Source: Perkinsela sp. pyNocScin1 (lineage: Eukaryota; Euglenozoa; Kinetoplastea; Prokinetoplastida; Perkinselidae). Taken from it: 64,000 nt of DNA. Position 1 is the first letter of the stretch. Every line of letters begins with the position of its first letter. The notes beneath the pieces were generated by a model. The model saw only the letters and a list, made by a program, of their open reading frames with translations. It did no database searches and was not told the origin of the DNA. The stretch lies in NCBI GenBank assembly GCA_964019655.1, contig CAXHTR010000002.1:62001-126000 (forward strand), given 5' to 3'. Positions 9,278 to 18,254 of this stretch are shown piece after piece. The position numbers were made by a program, and so were the translations under genes.

Positions 9278-9967
9278 CTATCGCTCTTTGACGTACATGT
9301 CCTTCTCCCCTGTGATTGGATTCTCGCGCAGGTCGAGCCACACGAGGCTCGCTGGCAGCGCATAGACATCGATGCTCCCCTCAAACTTGTTCCCCTGAAG
9401 GTACACGTGGCTCAGCGCCTTTGGGAGTCCGCGATGGTAGAAAACCCCGCTCAAATCGTTCTGCGAGAGCGCGATGACTTGAATGTCTGACGGCAGACTC
9501 AAAAAGTCAAAGTGGCCGGAGAGCTTACAGTTCACGGCGAAGAAAAACACGAGGCTACGTGGCAGGCTTGACGTCACAACACTTCCTGTAAAGTGGTTGC
9601 CAGATATGTCGAAGCGCACAATCTCCTGGGGAAGGCTCTCGGCGCGGAACTCGCCGCACAGGTTGTTGTACTCCACCTGGAAGGTGGTGACGGTCGCTGG
9701 AATGACAGCGAGGTCCACTTTGGTCTCATCGTCACATTCGAACGCCTGTCCCCAGCTTACTTTCTTAATGACCTGGTCCTCGCATTCAACACCTCGCCAC
9801 TTGCACAAATCTTTGAAATCGCCGCTTTCTTCTTCTTTCAGAAACTCGATGTCCTTTTCAGAAAAATCTGAAAGGAAGAGCTCCATGCGCTGCTGCGCAG
9901 AGAGGCTTCCAAGGTTAAAGCGGGAAGGTGCGTCTTGGGTGAGTGTTGCAATTGCAGTGAAGAGCAT
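9278..9967 (-). CDS. Type A LRR protein, 229 aa
   Basis: Starts MLFTAIATLTQDAPSRFNLG, with the block in the form LSAQQRMELF. The complete cap CKWRGVECED is at about residues 54-63. Six LRRs follow (IPATVTTF, LPQEIVRF, LPRSLVFF, LPSDIQVI, LPKALSHV, LPASLVWL). The protein stops soon after the last repeat with a basic tail (KDMYVKER) and lacks the VDxxG tail. It is the 3'-most gene of the long - strand cluster. Confidence 0.9.
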   Translation of the reverse strand: MLFTAIATLTQDAPSRFNLGSLSAQQRMELFLSDFSEKDIEFLKEEESGDFKDLCKWRGVECEDQVIKKVSWGQAFECDDETKVDLAVIPATVTTFQVEYNNLCGEFRAESLPQEIVRFDISGNHFTGSVVTSSLPRSLVFFFAVNCKLSGHFDFLSLPSDIQVIALSQNDLSGVFYHRGLPKALSHVYLQGNKFEGSIDVYALPASLVWLDLRENPITGEKDMYVKER

Positions 9968-10722
9968 TTGAAAGTTTAGAGAGAGTAGCTAAGAAAATGA
10001 AATATTTGATCCTGGAGACGGAAGGCAATACTGTGAATGATGCAGAAGTATTTTCTGTAGATCAGGGCTTCTGTGAGCTTTTTTCGTTTCCCCGACATGT
10101 CGGGGGAAACATTTCGTTTTTCCCCTTCCATCATCATTCCAAGGACCAAATTGTCGAAATCGTTATGAACGAATCTTCGGCTCATTATGGGATAAGTTTC
10201 ACTTTCCCCCGACCACCGAAAACTTCTCCTCAAAAACCTCCATTTTTTCCCTATTAGGGGGATTCCCCGGGTTTAAGAAGCTCTGCTGTAGATGCATATG
10301 GATGAGAATAGATGCCATGTCAATAATTAGAATACAAGAAGCCAACATCAATTTACCGAGCGCCTTCTCTATTCTTGATGAACATTAACTCTTGATGTGT
10401 CTTGCACACCTATCAGTGTACGCCGAAGTATACCGAAATTCATTTCTGTATTGAGTCACTCACTCTTTCATCGATAAAGCTCATAAGCGTAGGAACTCAG
10501 TAACATGATCGCCCCTTGGTCTAGGCACATTGAGTTCCCAGATTCCTAATGAAGATTCAATTTTTTGTTTTTTTCCTACTGACGAGATACTCCTTCATTT
10601 TATTTATCGACAAGATTACGATTGTGGAAAGTCCAATACATACGTATGCTTCTAAAAATCATTGTTTTTTTTTACTTTAGCCAATATTTTTCATATCGAT
10701 TCACCAATTATTGTCCCTAGAC
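9968..10722 (-). other. Long spacer with GC-rich palindromic motifs
   Basis: This 755-bp spacer is long for the window. It holds a hairpin-forming palindrome at 10086-10110 and related G/C-rich motifs at 10203-10213 and 10255-10272. Both strands are open for about 85 codons near 9976-10257, but neither product looks like a protein. The rest is AT-rich with no gene seen. Confidence 0.5.
10086..10110. repeat. Inverted repeat (hairpin), 12-bp arms
   Basis: The left arm gtttccccgaca is complementary to the right arm tgtcgggggaaac, apart from one extra G, with no loop. A motif tttcccccgac recurs at 10203-10213, and a ggggga-ttcccc element lies at 10256-10268. This could be a protein-binding site, a 3'-end structure or an element relic. 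Confidence 0.6.
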
Positions 10723-11430
10723 CTAAAAATATCCCCGAAGATGCTCCGGGACATCGTCCATGCAAAAATCGTCAAAGTTGTTCCTGTTGATGTCAAACTG
10801 GAACATGTCTTCGGGAAGCTTCGAGAAACATAAAGAGCCTGACAGCTTGTTGTTCGAAAGCATCAGTATCGTCATGCTCGCTGGAAGTACCTCGAGGTTA
10901 ATGCTTCCCGAGTAAGAGTTGTACTGCGCGTAGAAAGAGACAACACCAGGTGGAAGCGCCTCAAGGGCAAGACTTCCTTCAAAATTATTTGTGGAGAACC
11001 ACAGATGACGAATATCGCGAGGCAGCTCTTCCAGGTTTGTCGTGCCTGTAAAACTACAGTCGTTGAGGTAAAGTTCAAAGACTTGGTCTGGTATGGCTGT
11101 AAGAGGTACAGACGAGTTGAAATCATTGTACGAGAGCTCGAGGGCACGGAGCGAGCGAGGCAGGTGCTCAAAAAAGAACGTTTCGACGCCTGTGAGCCAT
11201 TCCTCCTGTTGCCAGTTGATCTTCTTGACCTCTTCATCCTTGCATAGGACGCCATCCCAATCACACATGTCCAAATATCCGCCATCCGCGTCGAAAAACG
11301 GCGGCTTAGGGTTTGTGACACTGCCGTACTCGATGAGTGCAGTGGCGAGGAGTTCCATGCGCATTTGGTCGGAGAGAAAGTGCGCATCGGGCTTGCCAAG
11401 CATAGAGTCGATGGCGAGGATAGGAAGCAT
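10723..11430 (-). CDS. Type A LRR protein, 235 aa
   Basis: Leader MLPILAIDSM is among the shortest in the family, with only about six hydrophobic residues before SMLGKPD...LSDQMRMELL. The complete cap CDWDGVLCKDE lies at about residues 57-67. Six LRRs follow (LPRSLRAL, IPDQVFEL, LPRDIRHL, LPPGVVSF, LPASMTIL, LPEDMFQF). The protein ends DDVPEHLRGYF, so the last repeat is cut short. An in-frame stop lies just upstream of the ATG. Confidence 0.9.
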   Translation of the reverse strand: MLPILAIDSMLGKPDAHFLSDQMRMELLATALIEYGSVTNPKPPFFDADGGYLDMCDWDGVLCKDEEVKKINWQQEEWLTGVETFFFEHLPRSLRALELSYNDFNSSVPLTAIPDQVFELYLNDCSFTGTTNLEELPRDIRHLWFSTNNFEGSLALEALPPGVVSFYAQYNSYSGSINLEVLPASMTILMLSNNKLSGSLCFSKLPEDMFQFDINRNNFDDFCMDDVPEHLRGYF

Positions 11431-11574
11431 AGAATGTTACGAATTTTAATTTGTACGCTACGTTTGTCTTTTACAAGTAAGGCGTTTTAAGTGCGTAAGG
11501 CTTGATAGATTTACCCAAAAAAGTCGAGAAGCTTGGCCTATATGAGAGTGGGCTAGCGTTGAATGTGCCTATCA

Positions 11575-11586
11575 CCCCCCCCCCCC
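11575..11586. repeat. Homopolymer C12
   Basis: Twelve consecutive C on the + strand. It could pair with the G18 tract at 11752-11769. Confidence 0.9.
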
Positions 11587-11751
11587 TTTAGATAGGTTAT
11601 CATGACGATGCACTTTTCGATGCTTTCTTCTTTTTCTGTGCGATGAGAAGATGATAACTTTATGAAGGTGATAAGTAATATCAACGCGTAGATCTTCGCT
11701 CAATCATCTTTTTCCGGCCAAAGAGATTTTGAATCTAACTTTTCTGCAATC

Positions 11752-11769
11752 GGGGGGGGGGGGGGGGGG
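11752..11769. repeat. Homopolymer G18
   Basis: Eighteen consecutive G on the + strand (C18 in the - strand transcript), immediately downstream of the 3' end of the LRR gene ending at 11798. Length may be affected by sequencing error. Confidence 0.85.
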
Positions 11770-11797
11770 CTCGCACTGTCCTCTATTCCGTTGACTA

Positions 11798-12733
11798 TTA
11801 TTCAGCGATCGAGTCTCTGTCGTACTTTGCGACCCAAACGTTGCCAACGCCATGGCCAAGTATCCGCACATTGTTCTTACGCAGGTCAATGCGCACATCT
11901 TCAGGGATATTGACGATGTTCACCTCTCCCTCTAGCTTATTGTCCTGCAGGTTGATGTAGCAGCGATACTCCGGAAGATGGCTGACGTCGATACCCCCGC
12001 TAAATTTGTTGTGGCTGAGATAGATGTTGACCCCACCGTATCTCGGCAACTGCGTTAGGTCGAGGCTCCCCGAGAGCTTGTTCGTCGACAGTGAAAGGAG
12101 AACGTCCTGATGCATTTTAGTCAAGTCGATGCTTCCCGTAAATTTATTGTTGTGCAGGCGAATCGTTTTGAGTGACGATGGAAATTGAGTAACGTCGAGC
12201 GACCCCTCGAGCATATTGTGGCAGAGATCAAGTGTAGCGAGTTTTTCAGGGAGCTGCGTTAAATCAAGCGATCCGCTCATTCGATTTGTGTTCAAATCAA
12301 ATGAAACGAGACAATCTGGCAGGCGTTCGAGATCGACCGAGCCGTTGAGCTTTGCCTCAGCTATCAAGATTGTTTGCAGTTTTGCTGGGAGTGATAGGAA
12401 ATCAACAGTTCCTGATAAATAGTGCTGATAAATCGAAAGATGTTCGAGTCCCCGGGGTAGCCAATCCAGATGAATATCGCCTTTGAGAAGGTAGCCCTCC
12501 TTCCACCATCGAATACTTTGAATCTGGTCAGCTTGGTCACAGGAGACACCGCGCCATTTGCACATGTCATCGATCTTCTTCCGTCCGGAAGCAAAGCGCC
12601 TCAGCTTTGTGTTGATGGCTTCAAAACCTTCAATATCCTTAGTAAGTTTTTCGATGAGAACGTCCTGAGGGTAGAGCATTGGATTCACTTTTGCAGTGTC
12701 TGCAGATTCGATGAAGAGAAGGTCAATGAGCAT
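11798..12733 (-). CDS. Type A LRR protein, 311 aa
   Basis: The ATG at 12733 gives MLIDLLFIESADTAK, a family-like leader. The frame is open upstream to a GTG at 12781 that adds 16 polar, His-rich residues, which is unlikely to be used. The GRxD block is degenerate (KVNPMLYPQDVLIEKL). The cap is complete (CKWRGVSCDQADQIQSIRW). About nine LRRs follow; three near the C-terminus deviate from 23 residues (MHQDVLLSL, LPRYGGVNI, LPEYRCYI). The tail is charged (VAKYDRDSIAE). Confidence 0.88.
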   Translation of the reverse strand: MLIDLLFIESADTAKVNPMLYPQDVLIEKLTKDIEGFEAINTKLRRFASGRKKIDDMCKWRGVSCDQADQIQSIRWWKEGYLLKGDIHLDWLPRGLEHLSIYQHYLSGTVDFLSLPAKLQTILIAEAKLNGSVDLERLPDCLVSFDLNTNRMSGSLDLTQLPEKLATLDLCHNMLEGSLDVTQFPSSLKTIRLHNNKFTGSIDLTKMHQDVLLSLSTNKLSGSLDLTQLPRYGGVNIYLSHNKFSGGIDVSHLPEYRCYINLQDNKLEGEVNIVNIPEDVRIDLRKNNVRILGHGVGNVWVAKYDRDSIAE

Positions 12734-13266
12734 GAGAGAGGTACGAAAGTGATGTAAGGTATGATCGGCCTGATATCTCACATGCAGAGTACTACTCTGT
12801 GAAAATGAAAATCAAAAATTTCATTCAAACTGAGCGCATACTTTTCTACTGTTCAATCGCTACGGAATGAGAAGATTTTTCGTCAGATAAAAACGATGGC
12901 TGTGGGTTTTTCCGGCACAGGGAATCGGAAAATGAGTGGGCGAATCTCTGCTGAGATTCAGTGGTAAGAAGGAAATAAACTTCTGGAATATCATTCCTTT
13001 TCAAAAAATTTCAAAATTTCGTGTATTCCAACACAAGAGGGGGCCATGCTCTTTTGGCTGAATGGACGAGCATTCTATCAATATCATCAGGAGTCCACAC
13101 TCTTTTTGTGCTGTATCGGACACTCTTCTGTGCACCCATTTAACATTATTTATGATGATATGACGCGATGATCATAAATGTCGAAATTCACATCGTTCGA
13201 TAGCATAACTTGCACTTCAATCAAATCTTAATCAAGGTTTATACGTTCTTTCACAAACATGCATAC
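12734..13266 (-). other. Intergenic spacer, no gene seen
   Basis: AT-rich spacer between two - strand LRR genes. Read on the - strand, a pyrimidine stretch ending in cacag near 12797-12805 is a plausible trans-splice acceptor for the gene starting at 12733. No RNA gene or ORF of note. Confidence 0.45.
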
Positions 13267-16200
13267 TCAAACGTGAACCCGGCCCTTGTACGGAGGCTGG
13301 TCGACGTGTTCTTTAACTTCCACGTGTGTCTTCTCAAGATGAAGGACCATCTTACTTGGGATTGAGGCGATAGAAATACTTCCACTGATCGCATTGTTAT
13401 TCAACCGAAGTGTCTCAAGCTTTGGGGGAAGATGGCACAGATCGATGGCGCCTGAAAGCTTATTCCGCTGTAGGTCGATCGATATTATGCTCTGCGGCAG
13501 CCACTTCAGGTCAACTGACCCCGTAAAAAGGTTCACAGAGAGATGCAGCCGCTCAAGTTTCTTTGGGAGGCTGCTAAGATCGAGCTCGCCGTACAAACCG
13601 TTGACATAGAGCATGAGTCGCTCGAGGTGCTCGGGCAGCGCTTTGAGATCCAGGTTGTGGAACATTTTGTTGCGCGCGACGGAGATTTGCCGCAGCTGCT
13701 GTGGCAAACTTTGCGTTTCGATAATGCCTGAGAGCATATTGTTGCCGAGGTCGAGCTTTTCGATTCCCTGTGGGAGCTGGTTGACGTCGACGTCCCCATT
13801 CAGCTTATTCTCGCCGGCGAAGAGCGATTTGAGCGTCTTGGGCAGGTTTATCAGGTCAATACTGCCCGAAAATTGATTTTTCTGGATGCTGAGGTACTCT
13901 ATTGCCGGTGGCAGATTCTCGAGGTTGGCTTCCCCGTGAAACTTGTTCTCTGCCAGAAACAAGCGAATAATCTTCCGCGGCAGCGCTTCGAGCGGAAATG
14001 GCTGCGCACACTGATTGCATTTCGCAGAGAACTCGCGCAGCTGCGCAGGCAGGCGCTCGGGCCCAATAATATTTGAAAACGCATTTTCAGCAATTCCAAG
14101 AATATTCACCCGCGGGGGCAGCTCCAGAATATTGACGGACCCGCAAAATTTGTTCGTGCTCAGCATCAGTACCTCCAGCGATTTCGGTATGTTCGCCATC
14201 GCTATTGACCCCGCCAGCTGATTCTCATGCAACTTCAGCGACTTGAGCCGGTGTGGCAGGCGCGTCATGTCGATAGTCCCCTCGAGTTTGTTCGTGTTGG
14301 CCGATAGCACAGTGAGCGGAGGCGGAAGGCTCGTCAGATCGCATGACCCGACAAGCCCTGCGTGGTGCCCGTGGAACTGCACGAGGCCTGGTGGCATGGC
14401 GTCAAAGTCGGCATCGCCCGCAAAACCGTTTTCGCTGAAATAGATGGTCGTGCAGCTCGGCGGAAGCGAGGCGACCGCAAAATTCCCCGAAAAGGCGTTT
14501 TTGGCGATCATAAAGTCCGTCATCTTCCGCGGGAGCAGCTTGGTGTTCACAGTTCCCACAAAAGCGTTGCTCTGGAGAACGATTTTGAGCATCCCAGCTG
14601 GCAGCGCGTTGAGGTTGACCTCGCCCGCAAATTTATTGTGGTTGAGCATCAGCACTTTGAGTGCCGGCGGCAGCCGCGTCAGGTCAACGCTCCCCTCGAG
14701 GCTGTTGTTCGCGAGCTTGGCGACCTCGAAGCCGCGAGGCAGCTTGGTCAGGTTGATTGTCCCCGACAGTGCGTTGTACGTCGCTGATAGGTGCTTCATG
14801 CGCGGCGGGAAGTCTACGAGGTTGAGACTGCCTGTCAGCTTGTTTCGCTTGATGTTTATGCTCGTCATCCCCGGGGCGAGGCGGCTCAAATCGACTTCCC
14901 CCACGAATTCGTTCTCGTGAAAGTGGACAGTTTCCATTGAACGTGGCAAAGCCGAGATGTCCAACGAGCCCGAAAATTTGTTCCCACGCACAGACAAAAT
15001 TCGGAGCTTTGGCGGGAGCGCGCGAAGATCGAGCGTCCCGAAGAGCTCGTTCTGCGAGAGAACGAGGACCTCAACGTTTCGACCGACTTCGCTGCAATTG
15101 ATCTCGCCAGTCAGCTTGTTGACGTCGAGAAAAATGTCTTTCATGTTGTTCGGGTACGTCTGCAGCGCTGGCCCACCTCGAAGCTCGTTGTGGCCGATAT
15201 TGATGTGGTTGAGCTGCGCCGGCAGGTGCCGCAGGTCGACTTCGCCCGAAAATTGATTGAACGCGACGAAGAGGGCCTCGAGCGTTGCGGGCAGGTTGGT
15301 CAGGTCTATGGACCCGCTCAGCTTATTCTTGCTCACGTTACACTTGAGAAGGCGCTGTGGGAGGCGCGTCAAGTCGACTGTCCCTGTCAGCTCGTTTGTC
15401 TGCAAAAAAATCTGGCGCATCTTGATGCTGAAGCGCGTCAGATCGACGCTGCCAGTCAGCGCGTTTTGGCTCGCGTGCACAGAGACAATGCTCTCGGGGA
15501 ATCCGACAAAGTTGAGGCTGCCTGTCAGCTTGTTGTGCGAGAAGGTGAACAGGCGGAGCTTCGGCGGCAGTGCCGGCACGTCGAGTGACCCCGAGATCGC
15601 GTTTGAGTGGATGTAGAGCTCAGTCATCGTCCGCGGCAGGAGCGACGTGTCGACAGTCCCCGTAAAACCGTTGTCCGACACGCTCAGAACGGTTAGGCAC
15701 GGCGGGAGCGTGTCGAAATCAAAATTTCCCTTGAACTCGTTCTTCTGCAGCTGGAGCTTTTTGAGGGCGACTGGCAGGCTCGTGGAGTCGATCGTGCCCG
15801 TGAGGCCGAGCTCTTGCACTGACAGCTCGGCGAGCGTCGATGGCAAGCCCGCTGTCTCGATGCTGCCCGAAAATTTGTTCCCGTGGAGGTGCAGCTTCTC
15901 CATCTGCTTTGGGAGCGCGACGAGGTCGATTGTCCCCGAGAACTCGTTCCCGCTGACTATCAGCACCTCGAGGGCCCTTGGGAGATCTTCGAAGTCTATT
16001 GTTCCTAAAAATGAATTGTTCTCAATCTCCAGCACCTTGAGATTTTCTGGAAAGAGCGCGAAGTCGATTTCGCCGGTCAGCTGGTTGTCCCAGAGCTGGA
16101 GGTCAGTGAGTGTTGAAGGTAAATTCGAAAAATCGCACGTGCCTGATAGGCGGCAGCTGTTGGCGTAAAACGCTGTTATGGATAGCGGCATCCAGTGCAG

Positions 16201-16482
16201 GCGGAGCTCGCCAGAGAGGTCAAGCCGAGTCCATTTTATGGCAGTCGCGCGCTGGTCGCCGTCGCACGTCACGCCTGTCCACCGGCACGAGTCTTTGAAG
16301 TCGATGACTTTCTCTTTTTTGCGCCCGAGAAAGCCTTTCCGGATCCGACGCTTCTCCTTGAACTGGCCGACGTTCTCTATGCCGCCAACGAGGTTCTCGA
16401 ACATGGACTGCTGGCTGTAGTTGACTTGGCTGACTTTGTGTGAGCGAGACGTATCGGCACTCAGAATGAGGGAAAGGAGCAT
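13267..16482 (-). CDS. Giant type A LRR protein, 1071 aa, about 41 LRRs
   Basis: The ATG at 16482 gives MLLSLILSADTSRSHK. An upstream ATG at 16539 overlaps the preceding gene's stop and is disfavoured in a trans-spliced transcript. The block is degenerate (VSQVNYSQQSMFENL) and the cap complete (CRWTGVTCDGD). From MPLSITAF there are 41 complete repeats of exactly 23 residues plus a partial one, with no insertion or deletion over about 945 residues. The repeats differ from each other in sequence, so this is not a recent array. The C-terminus (VEVKEHVDQPPYKGRVHV) caps the last strand. Expected product is a long curved solenoid, probably secreted. Confidence 0.93.
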   Translation of the reverse strand: MLLSLILSADTSRSHKVSQVNYSQQSMFENLVGGIENVGQFKEKRRIRKGFLGRKKEKVIDFKDSCRWTGVTCDGDQRATAIKWTRLDLSGELRLHWMPLSITAFYANSCRLSGTCDFSNLPSTLTDLQLWDNQLTGEIDFALFPENLKVLEIENNSFLGTIDFEDLPRALEVLIVSGNEFSGTIDLVALPKQMEKLHLHGNKFSGSIETAGLPSTLAELSVQELGLTGTIDSTSLPVALKKLQLQKNEFKGNFDFDTLPPCLTVLSVSDNGFTGTVDTSLLPRTMTELYIHSNAISGSLDVPALPPKLRLFTFSHNKLTGSLNFVGFPESIVSVHASQNALTGSVDLTRFSIKMRQIFLQTNELTGTVDLTRLPQRLLKCNVSKNKLSGSIDLTNLPATLEALFVAFNQFSGEVDLRHLPAQLNHINIGHNELRGGPALQTYPNNMKDIFLDVNKLTGEINCSEVGRNVEVLVLSQNELFGTLDLRALPPKLRILSVRGNKFSGSLDISALPRSMETVHFHENEFVGEVDLSRLAPGMTSINIKRNKLTGSLNLVDFPPRMKHLSATYNALSGTINLTKLPRGFEVAKLANNSLEGSVDLTRLPPALKVLMLNHNKFAGEVNLNALPAGMLKIVLQSNAFVGTVNTKLLPRKMTDFMIAKNAFSGNFAVASLPPSCTTIYFSENGFAGDADFDAMPPGLVQFHGHHAGLVGSCDLTSLPPPLTVLSANTNKLEGTIDMTRLPHRLKSLKLHENQLAGSIAMANIPKSLEVLMLSTNKFCGSVNILELPPRVNILGIAENAFSNIIGPERLPAQLREFSAKCNQCAQPFPLEALPRKIIRLFLAENKFHGEANLENLPPAIEYLSIQKNQFSGSIDLINLPKTLKSLFAGENKLNGDVDVNQLPQGIEKLDLGNNMLSGIIETQSLPQQLRQISVARNKMFHNLDLKALPEHLERLMLYVNGLYGELDLSSLPKKLERLHLSVNLFTGSVDLKWLPQSIISIDLQRNKLSGAIDLCHLPPKLETLRLNNNAISGSISIASIPSKMVLHLEKTHVEVKEHVDQPPYKGRVHV

Positions 16483-16520
16483 TGTATGTTTCAATATGAA
16501 TGGAAAAATACACAGAGCAA

Positions 16521-17249
16521 TCACGCTGCCCATTTCCATTTCTCCTCATTCTCCTTCTGCACATCTATAAGATATCTACCCTTGGCACGTATATTCGGAT
16601 TCACCGTGTCATTCACAAGTAGTGGCAAAAATTTCTTGACACCTGTGCTCGAAAAACACGCCTTGTGAAAGGACTCTGGAAGGTCGCTGTAGTAGACAAC
16701 GCGCTGATCAAACTTATTCGACGCAAAGTCGATCTCTTCGAGTGCTCGTGGGATGTGGACGAGATGCACATTGCCTGAGATTGCATTGCCGCCCATGAAG
16801 CACTTTCGGATGCTCTGCGGGAGGCCTTCGACGTCGAAAGTTCCATAAATGTGATTTCTCCCCATGTTGAGGATCTCTAGGTGAGCAGGAAGCGACCGCG
16901 TGATGACTGCGTACTTTTGGTTTGAGTAGTACAGGTTCAGGTCTTCCACGGTTGGTGCGAGAAAGTCCAAATTAAAATTTCCGTTGTCACATGATCGCTC
17001 AAAAGGCGGCGGCGAGTGATCGACGACGTAGACAAAGCCCTCACCAGAGCAGCAGATGCCCTCCCACGATGGCGTATCCGCAGTGCCGCATATCGGGGAG
17101 TGAACATTGTGGCCGCTGATGCGCTGCCGAAAGTTCTCTTTTGCGGAGGCGTAAAACTTAAACATGAGATTCTGTTGCATTGCAATGCCTTGCTCCTGTG
17201 GCTCAGCGATATCGGCCATTGACAGTGCTGCGATGTGGCAGAGGTGCAT
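16521..17249 (-). CDS. Type B LRR protein, 242 aa
   Basis: Paralogue of the next upstream gene (17409-18119), with the same blocks along the full length. After a short leader (MHLCHIAALS) comes MQQNLMFKFYASAKENFR, then a long cap SPICGTADTPSWEGICC with its cysteines, then FLAPTVEDLNL, SNQKYAVITRSLPAHLEIL, two LRRs and VVYYSDLPESFHKACF. The C-terminus is polar (KENEEKWKWAA). The stop overlaps the 5' flank of the giant LRR gene, leaving only 38 bp to its likely start. Confidence 0.9.
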   Translation of the reverse strand: MHLCHIAALSMADIAEPQEQGIAMQQNLMFKFYASAKENFRQRISGHNVHSPICGTADTPSWEGICCSGEGFVYVVDHSPPPFERSCDNGNFNLDFLAPTVEDLNLYYSNQKYAVITRSLPAHLEILNMGRNHIYGTFDVEGLPQSIRKCFMGGNAISGNVHLVHIPRALEEIDFASNKFDQRVVYYSDLPESFHKACFSSTGVKKFLPLLVNDTVNPNIRAKGRYLIDVQKENEEKWKWAA

Positions 17250-17408
17250 TGGAGAAAAATAGGGGGAGCAAAAACTTTAAAGATTTATTCTCATCATCAA
17301 AGACAAAGCTACTGTCTCCGGGAATTATGCTTTGTTTCAGGCTTAGTCTATTAAGTAATCTTGGTGTAACATGTGCGATAGTTTCCCCTTTTAGCTTTCG
17401 CTGATAAC

Positions 17409-18119
17409 TCACACGTAGTTTTGATATACTTTTGACACATCACAGAGAAATCCACAACTGCCTATCAAGCTGGCGTTCTTTTTGTCATCATCAAGAAGTG
17501 GACGAAACTCTTTTATTTTCATGCGCAGCAAGCACGCTCTATGAAAAGACTTGGGGAGGTTGCTGTAGTAGACAATACGCTGCGTGAGCTGATTATCTGA
17601 CAGATCGATTTCTTCAAGCGCCTGCGGAACTTGAACGAGCTGCACAGTGCCTGAGATGGCATTATAGGCCATGTTACACCATCGTATGGTTTGTGGGAGA
17701 CCTGCCACGTCAAATGTGCCGTAGATCATATTTATACTTAAGTTCAGAGATTGAAGATGTGCTGGCAGCGATCTCGTGACAACTTCATACCTTTGGCTGC
17801 AGTTACTGAGATCCAAGTCTTCCACGGTCGGTGCTAAACACTCAAGGTTGAAATTGCCATCAGATCGCTCAGCAGGGGACGATGCGTGATTGACTCCAAT
17901 TACGTAGCCGATTCTCGAGCAGTAGACGCCTTCCCACGATGGCTTGTCTCCAGATCCACATATTGGTGAGTCAAAATCATTTCCACTGACTTGTTGTCGA
18001 AAGTTTTCGTTCATAGACATATAAAAATTGTGCATGAGCCTCTGTTGCATTGCGGATTTCTCTTGATGTCGAGTTGGAAGATCCGCAGTCGAAAGGATTG
18101 TGAGAAAGTGAGTGTGCAT
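17409..18119 (-). CDS. Type B LRR protein, 236 aa
   Basis: Leader MHTHFLTILSTAD, then MQQRLMHNFYMSMNENFR and the cap SPICGSGDKPSWEGVYC. The core FLAPTVEDL is represented by CLAPTVEDLDLSNCSQRYEVVTRSLPAHLQ. Two LRRs and VVYY-equivalent RIVYYSNLPKSFHRACL follow. The neighbour 160 bp downstream shares most of these blocks in order, so the two arose by tandem duplication. They then diverged mainly in the C-terminal tail (SLIGSCGFLCDVSKVYQNYV here). Confidence 0.9.
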   Translation of the reverse strand: MHTHFLTILSTADLPTRHQEKSAMQQRLMHNFYMSMNENFRQQVSGNDFDSPICGSGDKPSWEGVYCSRIGYVIGVNHASSPAERSDGNFNLECLAPTVEDLDLSNCSQRYEVVTRSLPAHLQSLNLSINMIYGTFDVAGLPQTIRWCNMAYNAISGTVQLVQVPQALEEIDLSDNQLTQRIVYYSNLPKSFHRACLLRMKIKEFRPLLDDDKKNASLIGSCGFLCDVSKVYQNYV

Positions 18120-18254
18120 TGGGAACTATACAAAGAGCGGTTGAAACCAAGAGAATTTCATGAGAAGCGTATATCAATGCGTTTGGCCTTTTCTTGATCA
18201 TTCATTCTATCCTACATCTATATATATTTATATATATATATGCGACGTGGCATA

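Larger units (their letters stand above)
11431..11797 (-). other. Spacer with poly-C and poly-G tracts
   Basis: No gene seen. The spacer contains a run of 12 C at 11575-11586 and a run of 18 G at 11752-11769 on the + strand, in inverted orientation about 165 bp apart. Confidence 0.6.

Noticed and set aside
9976-10257. Overlapping open frames on both strands (about 85 codons each)
   Set aside because: The products are low-complexity or lack any family resemblance, and the palindromic GC-rich motifs explain the absence of stops. Not supported as genes.
13267-16482. A CRISPR or satellite-type repeat array
   Set aside because: The 69-bp periodicity comes from the 23-residue protein repeats. The units are not identical and the frame is fully open.
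16483-16539. A longer, more hydrophobic N-terminus for the giant LRR protein
   Set aside because: It would overlap the stop of the neighbouring type B gene on the same strand. The internal ATG at 16482 gives the standard family leader.
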